A stretch of 64,000 bases of DNA, taken from assembly GCA_034190295.1 (NCBI GenBank), contig JAXHSW010000006.1, positions 1-64,000 of the forward strand. The letters run 5' to 3'. The position numbers were made by a program, and so were the translations under genes. Positions 27,302 to 36,659 of this stretch are shown here, piece by piece; position 1 is the stretch's first letter, and the number at the start of each line of letters is the position of its first letter. Under the pieces are notes generated by a model that saw only the letters and a program-made list of their open reading frames with translations, was not told the DNA's origin and did not search any database. The stretch is from Okeania sp034190295. GTDB taxonomy: Bacteria > Cyanobacteriota > Cyanobacteriia > Cyanobacteriales > Microcoleaceae.

Positions 27302-29737
27302 CTAACGAACTCTACCCCTCTGAGCAATACTACTTCTGAGTTTGTTGTAGAGGTTAACTTCAGGATTAGAATGTCGAATTGACGTTACTAAGGCATACCT
27401 TTGTACTTCTATTTCTTCTATTCTAGACCACTTTCTATTACAAACTACGACTAAATACATAGACTTTTTGTTGTAGTTCCAATTGCTTTTTTTTATTTTA
27501 ATTGAACCCTTCTGAAGAGTTCCTTTCTTTCTAGTATTAACCCCTGGCAAAAGATTTATTTCAATACTTGAGCCATGTTCCTTTTTTAAATCTTCCATTG
27601 ATATTTCTGTGAAATTATTATTTTTATCTTCTTGAGTTGCTTTGAACAATGCTCTTTGTATCTTTTCGTGTTCAACATTCCTGAAAAGGTGAAATTCCAT
27701 AGTTATTCCTAAATAAGAATCTCCTCTAGTATGACGAGTAGGAGTATCGAAAGCTAAGGTAATAGAGATAGTTCTATTTCCCTTCTTTTCCAAAAATTCA
27801 GGAGGAAGGGGAGGTATTTCATAAATATGAAAGTTACCCACAGGTATTTCTCTATTATCTTCTAATAAAACTACCCCATTTTCTGTTGAATATGCCGCTT
27901 TTTCAAAATTTGGCTGCCCATATCCATATACTTTTAATTGTTGTTTTTCATCATTTTTAAAATCGTCAGGAATTTCTTCAGGAATACCTGCTGAATCAGC
28001 AATTAATGCTCTGATTAAATTAGAGGAAGCATTAGGAAACTTCGTGAACAACCGAGCTGCTAAATTAGCCACACGAGGAGCAGCAAAACTTGTTCCACAA
28101 TATGCTCTAAAAAGTGATTGTGAACCTTGAAAATTTTTGTTTAATGTCAGAATTGAAACACCTTTTTCATTGTCAATAATTTGAGTTCTATCTAAAACTA
28201 AATCGCCTCCAAAATCAACTAATTCAGGTTTAACCATCCCATCTACACCCAATCCAATTCTTGTGAATGGCGAGGGATATCCTTCTACCTTAGCAATAGC
28301 ATTTCTATTTGCATCTTCTGGATATTGGAAGCTGCCTTTTCCCATAGATAAAGAACCTACTGTTAAAGCGATCGCCGCAGTAGCAGGTTCTATAATTTGT
28401 GAATTTTCACTGAAGAGATAACTTGGATATTCTTGTCGTAAAAGTTCGTTAGATTCTGATTGATAATAAAAATTACCAGCAGAGATAACAAATAAAATAT
28501 TTTTATGTTGTAAGCGATAGGCAATTTCATCAATTTTAGCAGCTAGAAGAAATTGTTTCTGACCATCTCGATAAACTGAATCTCTATTTCCCAAGGAAAT
28601 ATTAATAACTTTACAATTAGGATAGTTATCAATGAAATATGTAATTGCTTTTTCCAATTGGTTTTCTAGTAATAAATCTGAGTGATACTCATTATTTTCA
28701 TTAGTTACACGAGCTGAAAATAACCAAACTGGAGGTTGAAAATTTTTCTCTTCAAGACATTTGAAAAGATCGCCATAAAGAGCAACTCCAGAAACTCCTG
28801 TACCATGCCCACCATTTTTGATATCTCCATCATCAGGACCTCCAGTAATAAAAGTATGATTAGGGTCAGGAAAAACTTCTGTATCACCCAAAGCAGGACC
28901 AATTAATGGATGCCCTCTTTGCACACCTGAATCTATAACTAATATCCCACAAGCATCTGGAGAAGGAGAAATAACTTCTGGAAATTCTGATATTGAGATA
29001 CTAAGTTTACTTGAATTTTCAAATGCTGGTTTTGGTCTTCTATCTATTTCCTTAACAAGCTCCCATTCTAACAGAATTTCTAACACTTCCTGTCGAATTT
29101 TTATACGAGCCATACACATATATTCACCGATGTATTTATCAGCAACTCTCATATCTGGGTATTCTTCAAAACTGCTTAAAAAGTAATTCAAATTATTTAT
29201 ATAATCTTGCATTTCTCCTATGTTACCTGTATGCCATAGTTCAAGGTCAAGAGGTACTAATTCACCAGGTTCTAATGGTTCTAATTTTAACAAAGGTCCG
29301 ATTCTATCCTGTGGTTCTAGAGGTACTAATTCTTCAATAGCATCTAAATATCCATATTCATGACTATTATCAACCAAGCCACTATAACATTCTAATCTTC
29401 GCCTAAATTCAGTTAAATTATCATCTGAGGAAAAAACAACAATTGCTTCATCTGACTTGCTACCTTTTTCTAGAATATTAAGTCCTGAAGCAGTCACCTG
29501 TTTATCTTGCAAACTATATTCACTTCTTAGTTTTAGCTTAAATATAAGTTTTGGATTAATACCAAAAGGAGCATATTCTTTAACAGGTCTTTCGATAATT
29601 TTTAATACTTCAGCTAATAGCTTTCCACCGTAAACATCACGGTTATCTCTTTTATTTCCACCTCCACCACCTTTGATACGTTTCGGTAATTCTATATTAG
29701 TTCTGGGTAGTTGTAGATGCTCAAACTGACTATTCAT
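27302..29737 (-). CDS. ietS: Subtilisin-like serine protease, IetS-like
   Basis: 811 residues. The S8 catalytic triad is visible: Asp269 in ILVIDSGVQRGHPL, His311 in GGHGTGVSGVA and Ser550 in CGTSFAAPRVAN, with SAGN as the oxyanion segment. A ~260-residue N-terminal extension and a ~210-residue C-terminal beta-rich tail flank the protease; there is no signal peptide, so it acts inside the cell. Its gene overlaps that of an AAA ATPase by 8 bp. This pairing is that of ietA-ietS, first described as a toxin-antitoxin-like stability locus on an Agrobacterium Ti plasmid and later reported as an antiphage system (Ietas). Membership is my inference from the architecture. Confidence 0.83.
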   Translation of the reverse strand: MNSQFEHLQLPRTNIELPKRIKGGGGGNKRDNRDVYGGKLLAEVLKIIERPVKEYAPFGINPKLIFKLKLRSEYSLQDKQVTASGLNILEKGSKSDEAIVVFSSDDNLTEFRRRLECYSGLVDNSHEYGYLDAIEELVPLEPQDRIGPLLKLEPLEPGELVPLDLELWHTGNIGEMQDYINNLNYFLSSFEEYPDMRVADKYIGEYMCMARIKIRQEVLEILLEWELVKEIDRRPKPAFENSSKLSISISEFPEVISPSPDACGILVIDSGVQRGHPLIGPALGDTEVFPDPNHTFITGGPDDGDIKNGGHGTGVSGVALYGDLFKCLEEKNFQPPVWLFSARVTNENNEYHSDLLLENQLEKAITYFIDNYPNCKVINISLGNRDSVYRDGQKQFLLAAKIDEIAYRLQHKNILFVISAGNFYYQSESNELLRQEYPSYLFSENSQIIEPATAAIALTVGSLSMGKGSFQYPEDANRNAIAKVEGYPSPFTRIGLGVDGMVKPELVDFGGDLVLDRTQIIDNEKGVSILTLNKNFQGSQSLFRAYCGTSFAAPRVANLAARLFTKFPNASSNLIRALIADSAGIPEEIPDDFKNDEKQQLKVYGYGQPNFEKAAYSTENGVVLLEDNREIPVGNFHIYEIPPLPPEFLEKKGNRTISITLAFDTPTRHTRGDSYLGITMEFHLFRNVEHEKIQRALFKATQEDKNNNFTEISMEDLKKEHGSSIEINLLPGVNTRKKGTLQKGSIKIKKSNWNYNKKSMYLVVVCNRKWSRIEEIEVQRYALVTSIRHSNPEVNLYNKLRSSIAQRGRVR

Positions 29738-30770
29738 TTTCTCCTTCCATGTCTAATTCCATCGATTTTATTGACTTTTCTACTATACGTTTTCTTTTCA
29801 AATAATGGCTAACTGCTCTTTCCATATCTTTTTCTGTTAGATTACGCTCGCTCCGCAAAATAACAGATTTTATTGCATTTGCACAAATTCTTTCTATATC
29901 TGCTCCTGTGCAACCTTTGAGACTTGCAACAAATTTTTCTAAGTCTATATCCTGATACTGAATACTAGATAAGTTTTTTTTTAACAATAAATACCTTAAC
30001 TCAGAATTAGGTTTATCAAAAAAAAGTACCTCATCAAATCTCCTCCATATAGCAGGGTCTAAAAGTGATTGATGATTTGTTGCAGCAATGAAAATACTTT
30101 GCTCATTAGATTGATCTATTAACTGCAGAAGACTATTAACTAGACGTTGTATTTCTCCATGTTCATTGGGCGAATTTCTATCCTTAGCAATTGCATCAAA
30201 TTCATCCAATAGAACAACCCATTCTCCATTATGAACATAATCAAATATTTTTTTTAAATTCACTCCTGTTTCTCCCAGGTAAGATGAAAATACAGCCGGA
30301 AGATTTACATAAACCAGTGGCAAACTAAGTATACTTGATAAAACTTTTGCTGTTAAAGTTTTTCCACAGCCAGGAGGACCACAAAATAATAATTTTGAGC
30401 TAGGTCTTAAGCCGTAAGAAGAGATGATTTCTCGCTTTCTATTTTCTTGAATTATTCTTTCTAAAATTTCTTGATTTTCAGGATATAAAACTACATTTTC
30501 CCATCCTAGTTCATATCTAGAAATAACTATTAGAGGTAAACTTGTATCTTTATCTTTGGGCACTTCAGGATAGACATTCCAAGGTGAATTATTAGACACC
30601 AGTTTTCTTGGATAACTTGATTGGAGTATTCTTTCTAAATCCTGAGCTAGTAAAATATGGTGTTTATCTTTTTCTTCTTGAATCAGTTGTTTAGCAACAG
30701 CATAAAATTCTTCTCTATTTTCTTGTGAGAAGCTCTTAAATAGTTTTCTTATGATGTCACCTCTTGCCAT
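29730..30770 (-). CDS. ietA: AAA-family ATPase, IetA-like
   Basis: 346 residues. A single AAA module has Walker A GPPGCGKT at 131-138, Walker B VVLLDEFD at 185-192, a sensor-1 segment IFIAATNHQSLLDPAIWRRFD with the arginine finger, and a C-terminal lid (GCTGADIERICANA). It resembles the classical AAA clade (FtsH/spastin-like core) with an N-terminal helical adaptor of ~90 residues. It is transcribed first and overlaps the subtilase gene by 8 bp, indicating translational coupling. In the IetAS type locus the ATPase is the antitoxin-like partner. The spacer to the next gene (about 190 bp) contains its promoter. Confidence 0.85.
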   Translation of the reverse strand: MARGDIIRKLFKSFSQENREEFYAVAKQLIQEEKDKHHILLAQDLERILQSSYPRKLVSNNSPWNVYPEVPKDKDTSLPLIVISRYELGWENVVLYPENQEILERIIQENRKREIISSYGLRPSSKLLFCGPPGCGKTLTAKVLSSILSLPLVYVNLPAVFSSYLGETGVNLKKIFDYVHNGEWVVLLDEFDAIAKDRNSPNEHGEIQRLVNSLLQLIDQSNEQSIFIAATNHQSLLDPAIWRRFDEVLFFDKPNSELRYLLLKKNLSSIQYQDIDLEKFVASLKGCTGADIERICANAIKSVILRSERNLTEKDMERAVSHYLKRKRIVEKSIKSMELDMEGENE

Positions 30771-30963
30771 TTGTTTTAATCCAAGTATTTAGTAATAAAT
30801 CAAATCACTAAAATTTTTAATTATATAATAATTATCATAACATAGCTTGAACTAATCATCAACTATTTTTAAATAAAAAAATAAATTATACATTTTTGAA
30901 ATCAAATTTGACAGAAATTATTCGTCTATAATATTTGAGTTATTAAAGATCAGTAATTACCCT

Positions 30964-31680
30964 TTAATCTGTATTCTTTTCATAAACAGATAATTGTTGC
31001 TTAATCATCCAGCAAAAATTTATAAAGTTTTGAAAGGTCTTTAAATGTTCTGGTTCGTCTTCAATTCTCTTGATTAATTCATCTAAATAAGATTTATTTT
31101 GAGCATCTCTAGGTAATTTTTTACTATAACTACTATTCCTAGCTGCAAATATTTCTTTGAGATATAAATAATGAAATTCTGCATGATTATAATCTTGACT
31201 ATAATTACCCATTAATTCAGGATTTTCAATAGATACATCATAATATTTCACATAATCTAATAGAGGCTTTTATAAAGGTTGCCTAGAATTGAACATTTTT
31301 CTATTACCTAAAAACCAGGTTTCGATACATCGGTTTTGAATAATGGGAATAAACTTCACATTTCCTAGTTCTAGGTTGAGGTTATTTTGAACAATAAAAT
31401 CCTCTATTTCTTCTTTTTTACTTTCTACGGTTTCCTCTTCAGCATCTATACAAATGACAAGGTAATTATATTTGCCTGTTTCTTGAATTTTTTCAATGGC
31501 ATCAGGAATGTATTCGTGAATAATAGAAGGATAACCATGAGCGCTAACTAAACAGTAATTATTTCGAGCGACTTGATGATAAATTTTTACTTTTGTTAGT
31601 TCGGGTAGAAGATAGTTAAGCCAAGAAGTATAAATCTTTTTTTCTGTACTTCTTCCTTCTAAAAGAAAATAAATATTCAT
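30964..31680 (-). pseudogene. TOPRIM-like (DUF4276/DUF4435-type) protein broken by an in-frame stop
   Basis: One continuous reading frame of 239 codons covers this span, interrupted only by TAA at 31270-31272 (codon 137). The product reads ...ETWFLGNRKMFNSRQPL, stop, KPLLDYVKYYDVSIENPELMG..., and the second half continues the family sequence without loss, so this is a nonsense mutation, not a frameshift. TOPRIM-like features are the Glu of FLLEGRSTEKK (about 8) and the acidic ICIDAEEET (about 91-99). The start codon overlaps the stop of the upstream ATPase gene as TAATG. ABC-type ATPase plus TOPRIM partner is the layout of PARIS and OLD-like defence systems, so an inactivated (or two-fragment) defence pair is plausible. 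Confidence 0.75.
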
Positions 31681-32825
31681 TAGACTTCTACCTCTTCAGA
31701 AGATTCTTCCAGAACATTTATTAGATCGATAAAGCCTTGATGTCTTGATTTTGAAATCCCCAAATCTTCAGGCTCTTTCACCTGTATTTTGTTACCTTGA
31801 CGAGTGACTATTTTCCAATGTTTAGTTCCGATATTATTGATGATATATGGATGATGGCTAGTAATAATAAATTGTACTGTTTTATTCTCTAAGATTAAAT
31901 CGGTGACACTATCAATACAATTCACTCCTAAACTATTTTCAAATTCATCAATTAATATGACACTTCCCTCTGGTGATAAATATAACTCACTAATATACAT
32001 CAATGTTTTAAACATTCCTGAAGAAATTTTATTTTGTAAAATCCAATTAGATACTCCTTTTTCTTTCAGATAAACAATGTTAGCTCCTTTGAAGATATCG
32101 GCTAATGCTACAGGTATTTCATTCTCTGTAAATGGTGATTCTATTTTAATATCTTCTACGTTATTAAATATTTCCATAAACCCATCTTTGATTGTGTTAA
32201 ATGTTTTTGGTAAATATCGATAAACTAAAGATAATTTCATAAAAATAGGAAGGTTGCTTTCTTGAATATCCCTGACAGAACAATTTTCATATTTTCCTAT
32301 TACAGAAATAGGTATTCGCCAAATTCCTTCAAAAGCTTCGTCAGGATTTGTCAGTATAATTTTATTAATTTCTTCCTTAACAGGACTAATATCTTCTTCT
32401 TGATTCAATAATTCCACTATACTTTGAAAAGGCGATAATTTTGGAGTCCGATTACCTGCCAATATAATTTTTTCTGAATCTCTTTCAAGAATAACTTCTT
32501 CATCTTTATAAAGATATTCAGAGATAACTTTAAACTTATCTTCTTCCTCAGAATTATTGATTCTTATCTTCAATCCCTCTACATTTTCAAATTCTCCTTT
32601 CCAACGATAAGATATATTATCTTTGGTTAAAAAAGTGACATCCCAATAGACTCCATTTAATGAGTCACCATTAGCAATTTTTTTGAGAGATAAAATAGAA
32701 CGAATTATTTGAGTTTTACCTGCACCAGAAACACCCACAAGCAAAGTAATATTAGGCGAGAATTCCACAGGTTCAAGATGCAGATCGTATTCGCGATCGC
32801 GATACTCTAGTTTCTGAATTTTCAT
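31680..32825 (-). CDS. ABC-type (AAA_15/AAA_21-like) ATPase of a probable defence pair
   Basis: 381 residues. Walker A GVSGAGKT is at 31-38; an ISSGMFKTL segment stands in place of the LSGGQ-type signature; Walker B is VILIDEFENSLG near 292; and the H-loop is ITSHHPYIINN. The interrupted middle (about 90-230) replaces the coiled-coil arm of SMC-like members. Such single-subunit ABC ATPases occur in OLD, PARIS (AriA) and related anti-phage systems together with a TOPRIM nuclease. Here the TOPRIM-like gene follows with TAATG coupling but carries an in-frame stop, so this ATPase may now be without a full-length partner. The start ATG is preceded by TTAAGGAGAATATCG, a good ribosome binding site. 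Confidence 0.8.
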   Translation of the reverse strand: MKIQKLEYRDREYDLHLEPVEFSPNITLLVGVSGAGKTQIIRSILSLKKIANGDSLNGVYWDVTFLTKDNISYRWKGEFENVEGLKIRINNSEEEDKFKVISEYLYKDEEVILERDSEKIILAGNRTPKLSPFQSIVELLNQEEDISPVKEEINKIILTNPDEAFEGIWRIPISVIGKYENCSVRDIQESNLPIFMKLSLVYRYLPKTFNTIKDGFMEIFNNVEDIKIESPFTENEIPVALADIFKGANIVYLKEKGVSNWILQNKISSGMFKTLMYISELYLSPEGSVILIDEFENSLGVNCIDSVTDLILENKTVQFIITSHHPYIINNIGTKHWKIVTRQGNKIQVKEPEDLGISKSRHQGFIDLINVLEESSEEVEV

Positions 32826-34025
32826 CGATATTCTCCTTAAATTATATTGACAATAATATTACTATCTAATTTGAATAAAGTCTATTCATACTGAGGCTAT
32901 CAAATAGATAAAACTATCAAAAGTAACAAACAAATCCGACTAGAAGTAATTTTTGTATCTGATATTAATTATTTGCACTACTGTCTAGTTCATTTTCAGA
33001 CAAAACCAGAGTAACAAACTAATCTTAGTCCTCGTTCATAAGCGGTCCCTAAATGAGCAGTACAAGTTTTTCCTAATAAGTGTATTTCTCAATAATTAAA
33101 GATTAATACATTGAATTTTAGTTAATTATCTCATGGTATTTGAATAAGATTACCGGCAAAAAAAATCGCTAGATAGGGAAATGTTTTTCCCACTGTTGCC
33201 TGTTGTCTGTTCCCTACTATATGTATGAGAAATAATACATTAATCAAATCAGGTGTTAAGTAATAGTAGAGAAAATCAATCATTTCTCCCGATTTCATAT
33301 TAATTTAGTTGTGCTATTTCTACATATTTCTGTGAGATAAACTGAACGATAAGTTATATTACTCATAGTTCAGAAGATGTTAAATATTCAGTTATTCTAT
33401 TTTTGATTATCTGTTTTCTTTTGTTGAAATTTAAAACCGCGATCGTATACTCTATTATCTTTAAATTTATCTAATATTTTATCTTTTCTTTAAAATTTAC
33501 AAAAATTCAAAATTTGTCAATAAATTAAATCAGACTAAATTTTCTGGAAAAATTATTACATTATACTAAAATATTTTTGATTTAATATAAAAAGAAATTA
33601 AAATAACGAAACTTAATCTCTATGAAAGGTAATCAAATGGGTATATTATTAAAACATAAAAAACTACCAGAGATAAGATTAAGTAATCCTGATACTAAAT
33701 GAAAAGTCAACTAAAAATAGAGCTTTTCACCAGAATATGAGGACTGAACTAATTCTTAAAAAGCCCTTTCATTAATTGATAATGGATAATTGATAATTGA
33801 TAATTACCTCTGGTTAAAACCGTTACGGAATTGAATATCAGGAAATATTATTTCTTCTCTTGGTCGATTAGATATGGTTAGGATATCTCGCCATCTCTCG
33901 ACCGCTTTTTCCCCCTTAAAAGGGTCAGCTTTAAACCAGAATTATTTAATTATTAATTATTAATTATTCGGTAAATTTGCTTTGAATGTTGTTAATAAAT
34001 CGTCAGATTACCAAATTCTAGAATT
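32826..34025. other. 1.2-kb intergenic region with a family-1 repeat
   Basis: No convincing gene. A 26-codon frame from 33621 has no support. Repeat content is a diverged family-1 copy at about 33800-33972. Sequence just upstream of 34026 is probably the glgP leader. The rest is plain AT-rich sequence. Confidence 0.55.
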
Positions 34026-36584
34026 ATGCAAGAAGTACACCAAGAACAGAGTACATCGTACACAGAAAAAGTAAAAATTCAAGTAGAAGACGATCGTACA
34101 GGCACTAGCCTCGATACCATCAAACGAGCGATCGCCGATAACTTATATTATTTACAAGGAAAAGATATAGAATTTGCTACCACCTATGATTATTATATGG
34201 CCTTAGCGTATACAGTACGCGATCGCCTATTGCACCGTTGGCTAAAAACCACTAAAACCTACTCCCATCAAAACGTCAAAACAGTATGCTATCTCTCAGC
34301 CGAATTTCTGATGGGTCGCCAACTAGCCAAAAACCTAGTCAATGTAGGCTGTTGGGAAGTTGCGCGTCAAGCACTCGAAGAATCATGTCTTAAACTTGAT
34401 GACTTAATCGAAAAAGAACCAGAACCCGGTTTAGGCAATGGTGGTTTAGGTCGTCTAGCCGCTTGTTTCCTCGACTCCCTCGCCACTCTAGAAATTCCGG
34501 CAGTAGGCTACGGTATTCGTTATGAATTTGGCATTTTCAAACAACAAATTCAAAATGGCTATCAAGTCGAAAAACCCGATAAATGGTTAAGTCTGGGCAA
34601 CCCTTGGGAAATTCCTCGTCATGAAGACCAAGTAGAAATAAAATTCGGCGGTTACACAGAAGCATACGCAGACAAACAAGGTAACTATCGGGTCAGATGG
34701 ATACCGGAACGTACAGTCATTGGAATGCCCTACGATACTCTTGTGCCTGGGTACAATACCAACACAGTAAATACTCTACGCCTCTGGAGTGCCAAAGCAA
34801 GTAATGAATTTGACCTGCAAGTTTTTGATTCCGGTGACTATCACCGCGCCGTCGAAGACAAAACTTCCTCTGAAAATATTTCTAAAGTTCTCTACCCCAA
34901 CGATAATATATTTCAAGGCAAAATGTTGCGCTTAGAGCAACAGTATTTCTTCGTCAGTTGTTCTCTGCAAGATATCATTCGTACTCACTTGTCACGAAAT
35001 CCAAATTTAGACAACTTCCACGAAAAAGCAGCAATTCAACTCAATGATACTCACCCCTCCATAGGAGTTGCTGAATTAATGCGCCTGTTAATAGACGAGC
35101 ATGATATTGAGTGGGAAAAAGCTTGGAATATTACTCAAAATACCTTTGGCTATACTAATCATACATTGCTATCCGAAGCTCTAGAACGTTGGCCAGTTAG
35201 TATGTTCGCAACTCTGCTACCACGACATCTCGAAATTATTTATGAAATTAATTTCCGTTTCCTAGAAAAAGTCAAGAAACGTTATCCTGGTGATGATGGG
35301 CGGTTGGCACGGATGTCTCTGATCGAAGAATTTCCTGAAAAACGCGTGCGGATGGCTCATTTAGCTTGTGCTGGCGCTCATGCTATCAATGGTGTGGCAG
35401 CATTGCATACTCAACTTTTGAAAACAGATGTTTTGAGAGATTTCTACGAACTTTGGCCGGAAAAATTTACGAATAAAACTAATGGCATTACTCCCCGTCG
35501 TTGGTTATTAATTAGTAACCCGAAGTTGGCATTACTAATTACAGAAAAAATTGGCAAAAATTGGATTAAAAATTTAGAGGAAATTAAGCAGCTTGAGCGG
35601 TTTATTGATGACCCGGAATTTCGCAATAATTGGAATCAAATTAAATATGAAAATAAACAAGATTTGGCGGCTTATATTCAGCAAAAAGTAGGAGTTGTAG
35701 TTAATCCTAATTCTCTGTTTGATATTCAAGTAAAACGACTCCATGAATATAAACGTCAATTGTTGAGTGTGCTGCATATTATTACCCTTTATAATCGGAT
35801 TAAACAAAATCCAGATGTAGATATTTTGCATCGCACTTTCATTTTTGGCGCGAAGGCAGCACCAGGTTATTATATGGCAAAATTAATCATTAAATTGATT
35901 AATGCTGTAGGAGAAATAGTGAATAATGACCCAGATGTACGCGATCGCCTCAAGGTAGTTTTTGTACCTAATTTCTCTGTATCTATCGGTCAGCGAATTT
36001 ATCCAGCAGCCGACCTTTCTGAGCAAATTTCTACTGCTGGAAAAGAAGCTTCTGGTACTGGCAATATGAAATTTTCTCTAAATGGTGCTTTAACTATTGG
36101 TACTCTTGATGGGGCAAATATTGAGATTCGCGAAGCTGTTGGTACTGAAAATTTCTTCCTATTTGGATTGAATGTTGAAGAAGTTAAAGAATTAAAATAT
36201 CAAGGATATAATCCGGAGCAATACTATACTTCTAACCAAGAATTACGGCAGGTTATTGACCGTATTGCTTCTGGTTATTTCTCACCTGGTAAGCCAAATT
36301 TATTCCAGCCAATTGTAGAATCTCTACTAGGAAAAGATGAATATATGTTGTTTGCTGATTATCAGGCTTATATTGATTGTCAGGAAAGAGTAAATGAGGC
36401 TTATCGCAACCCCGAATATTGGACTCGGATGTCGATTATTAACTCTATTAATATGGGCAAATTTTCTGCTGACCGTACTATCAATGAATATTGTCAGGAA
36501 ATTTGGAATGTCGAACCTGTGAAAATTGATATGGAAGCATATAGTCAGGAAACAGCAGGTTTACAACGTTATTGTCAAATTTAA
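34026..36584 (+). CDS. glgP: Glycogen phosphorylase
   Basis: 852 residues, normal for the GT35 family. It releases glucose-1-phosphate from glycogen with pyridoxal phosphate. The PLP-lysine segment EASGTGNMKFSLNGALTIGT is complete, and the N-terminal phosphorylase signatures LSAEFLMGRQL and EPEPGLGNGGLGRLAACFLDS and the catalytic VKRLHEYKRQLL are present. The domain order is the usual two Rossmann-like halves. It is monocistronic: a 1.2-kb spacer lies upstream, and the large 86-bp tandem array begins ~75 bp after its stop, in the position where a terminator would be expected. Confidence 0.97.
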   Translation: MQEVHQEQSTSYTEKVKIQVEDDRTGTSLDTIKRAIADNLYYLQGKDIEFATTYDYYMALAYTVRDRLLHRWLKTTKTYSHQNVKTVCYLSAEFLMGRQLAKNLVNVGCWEVARQALEESCLKLDDLIEKEPEPGLGNGGLGRLAACFLDSLATLEIPAVGYGIRYEFGIFKQQIQNGYQVEKPDKWLSLGNPWEIPRHEDQVEIKFGGYTEAYADKQGNYRVRWIPERTVIGMPYDTLVPGYNTNTVNTLRLWSAKASNEFDLQVFDSGDYHRAVEDKTSSENISKVLYPNDNIFQGKMLRLEQQYFFVSCSLQDIIRTHLSRNPNLDNFHEKAAIQLNDTHPSIGVAELMRLLIDEHDIEWEKAWNITQNTFGYTNHTLLSEALERWPVSMFATLLPRHLEIIYEINFRFLEKVKKRYPGDDGRLARMSLIEEFPEKRVRMAHLACAGAHAINGVAALHTQLLKTDVLRDFYELWPEKFTNKTNGITPRRWLLISNPKLALLITEKIGKNWIKNLEEIKQLERFIDDPEFRNNWNQIKYENKQDLAAYIQQKVGVVVNPNSLFDIQVKRLHEYKRQLLSVLHIITLYNRIKQNPDVDILHRTFIFGAKAAPGYYMAKLIIKLINAVGEIVNNDPDVRDRLKVVFVPNFSVSIGQRIYPAADLSEQISTAGKEASGTGNMKFSLNGALTIGTLDGANIEIREAVGTENFFLFGLNVEEVKELKYQGYNPEQYYTSNQELRQVIDRIASGYFSPGKPNLFQPIVESLLGKDEYMLFADYQAYIDCQERVNEAYRNPEYWTRMSIINSINMGKFSADRTINEYCQEIWNVEPVKIDMEAYSQETAGLQRYCQI

Positions 36585-36659
36585 CGTCTTCAATATATAT
36601 GACAAACCTACATTGAAAACATAAGTGTCAGTATGGGTTTGTTATATCTTGTCCCCTCC

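Noticed and set aside
30964..31680. Two separate genes, or a frameshift
   Set aside because: Both halves are in the same frame and joined by a single TAA; no base is gained or lost, so it is a nonsense interruption.
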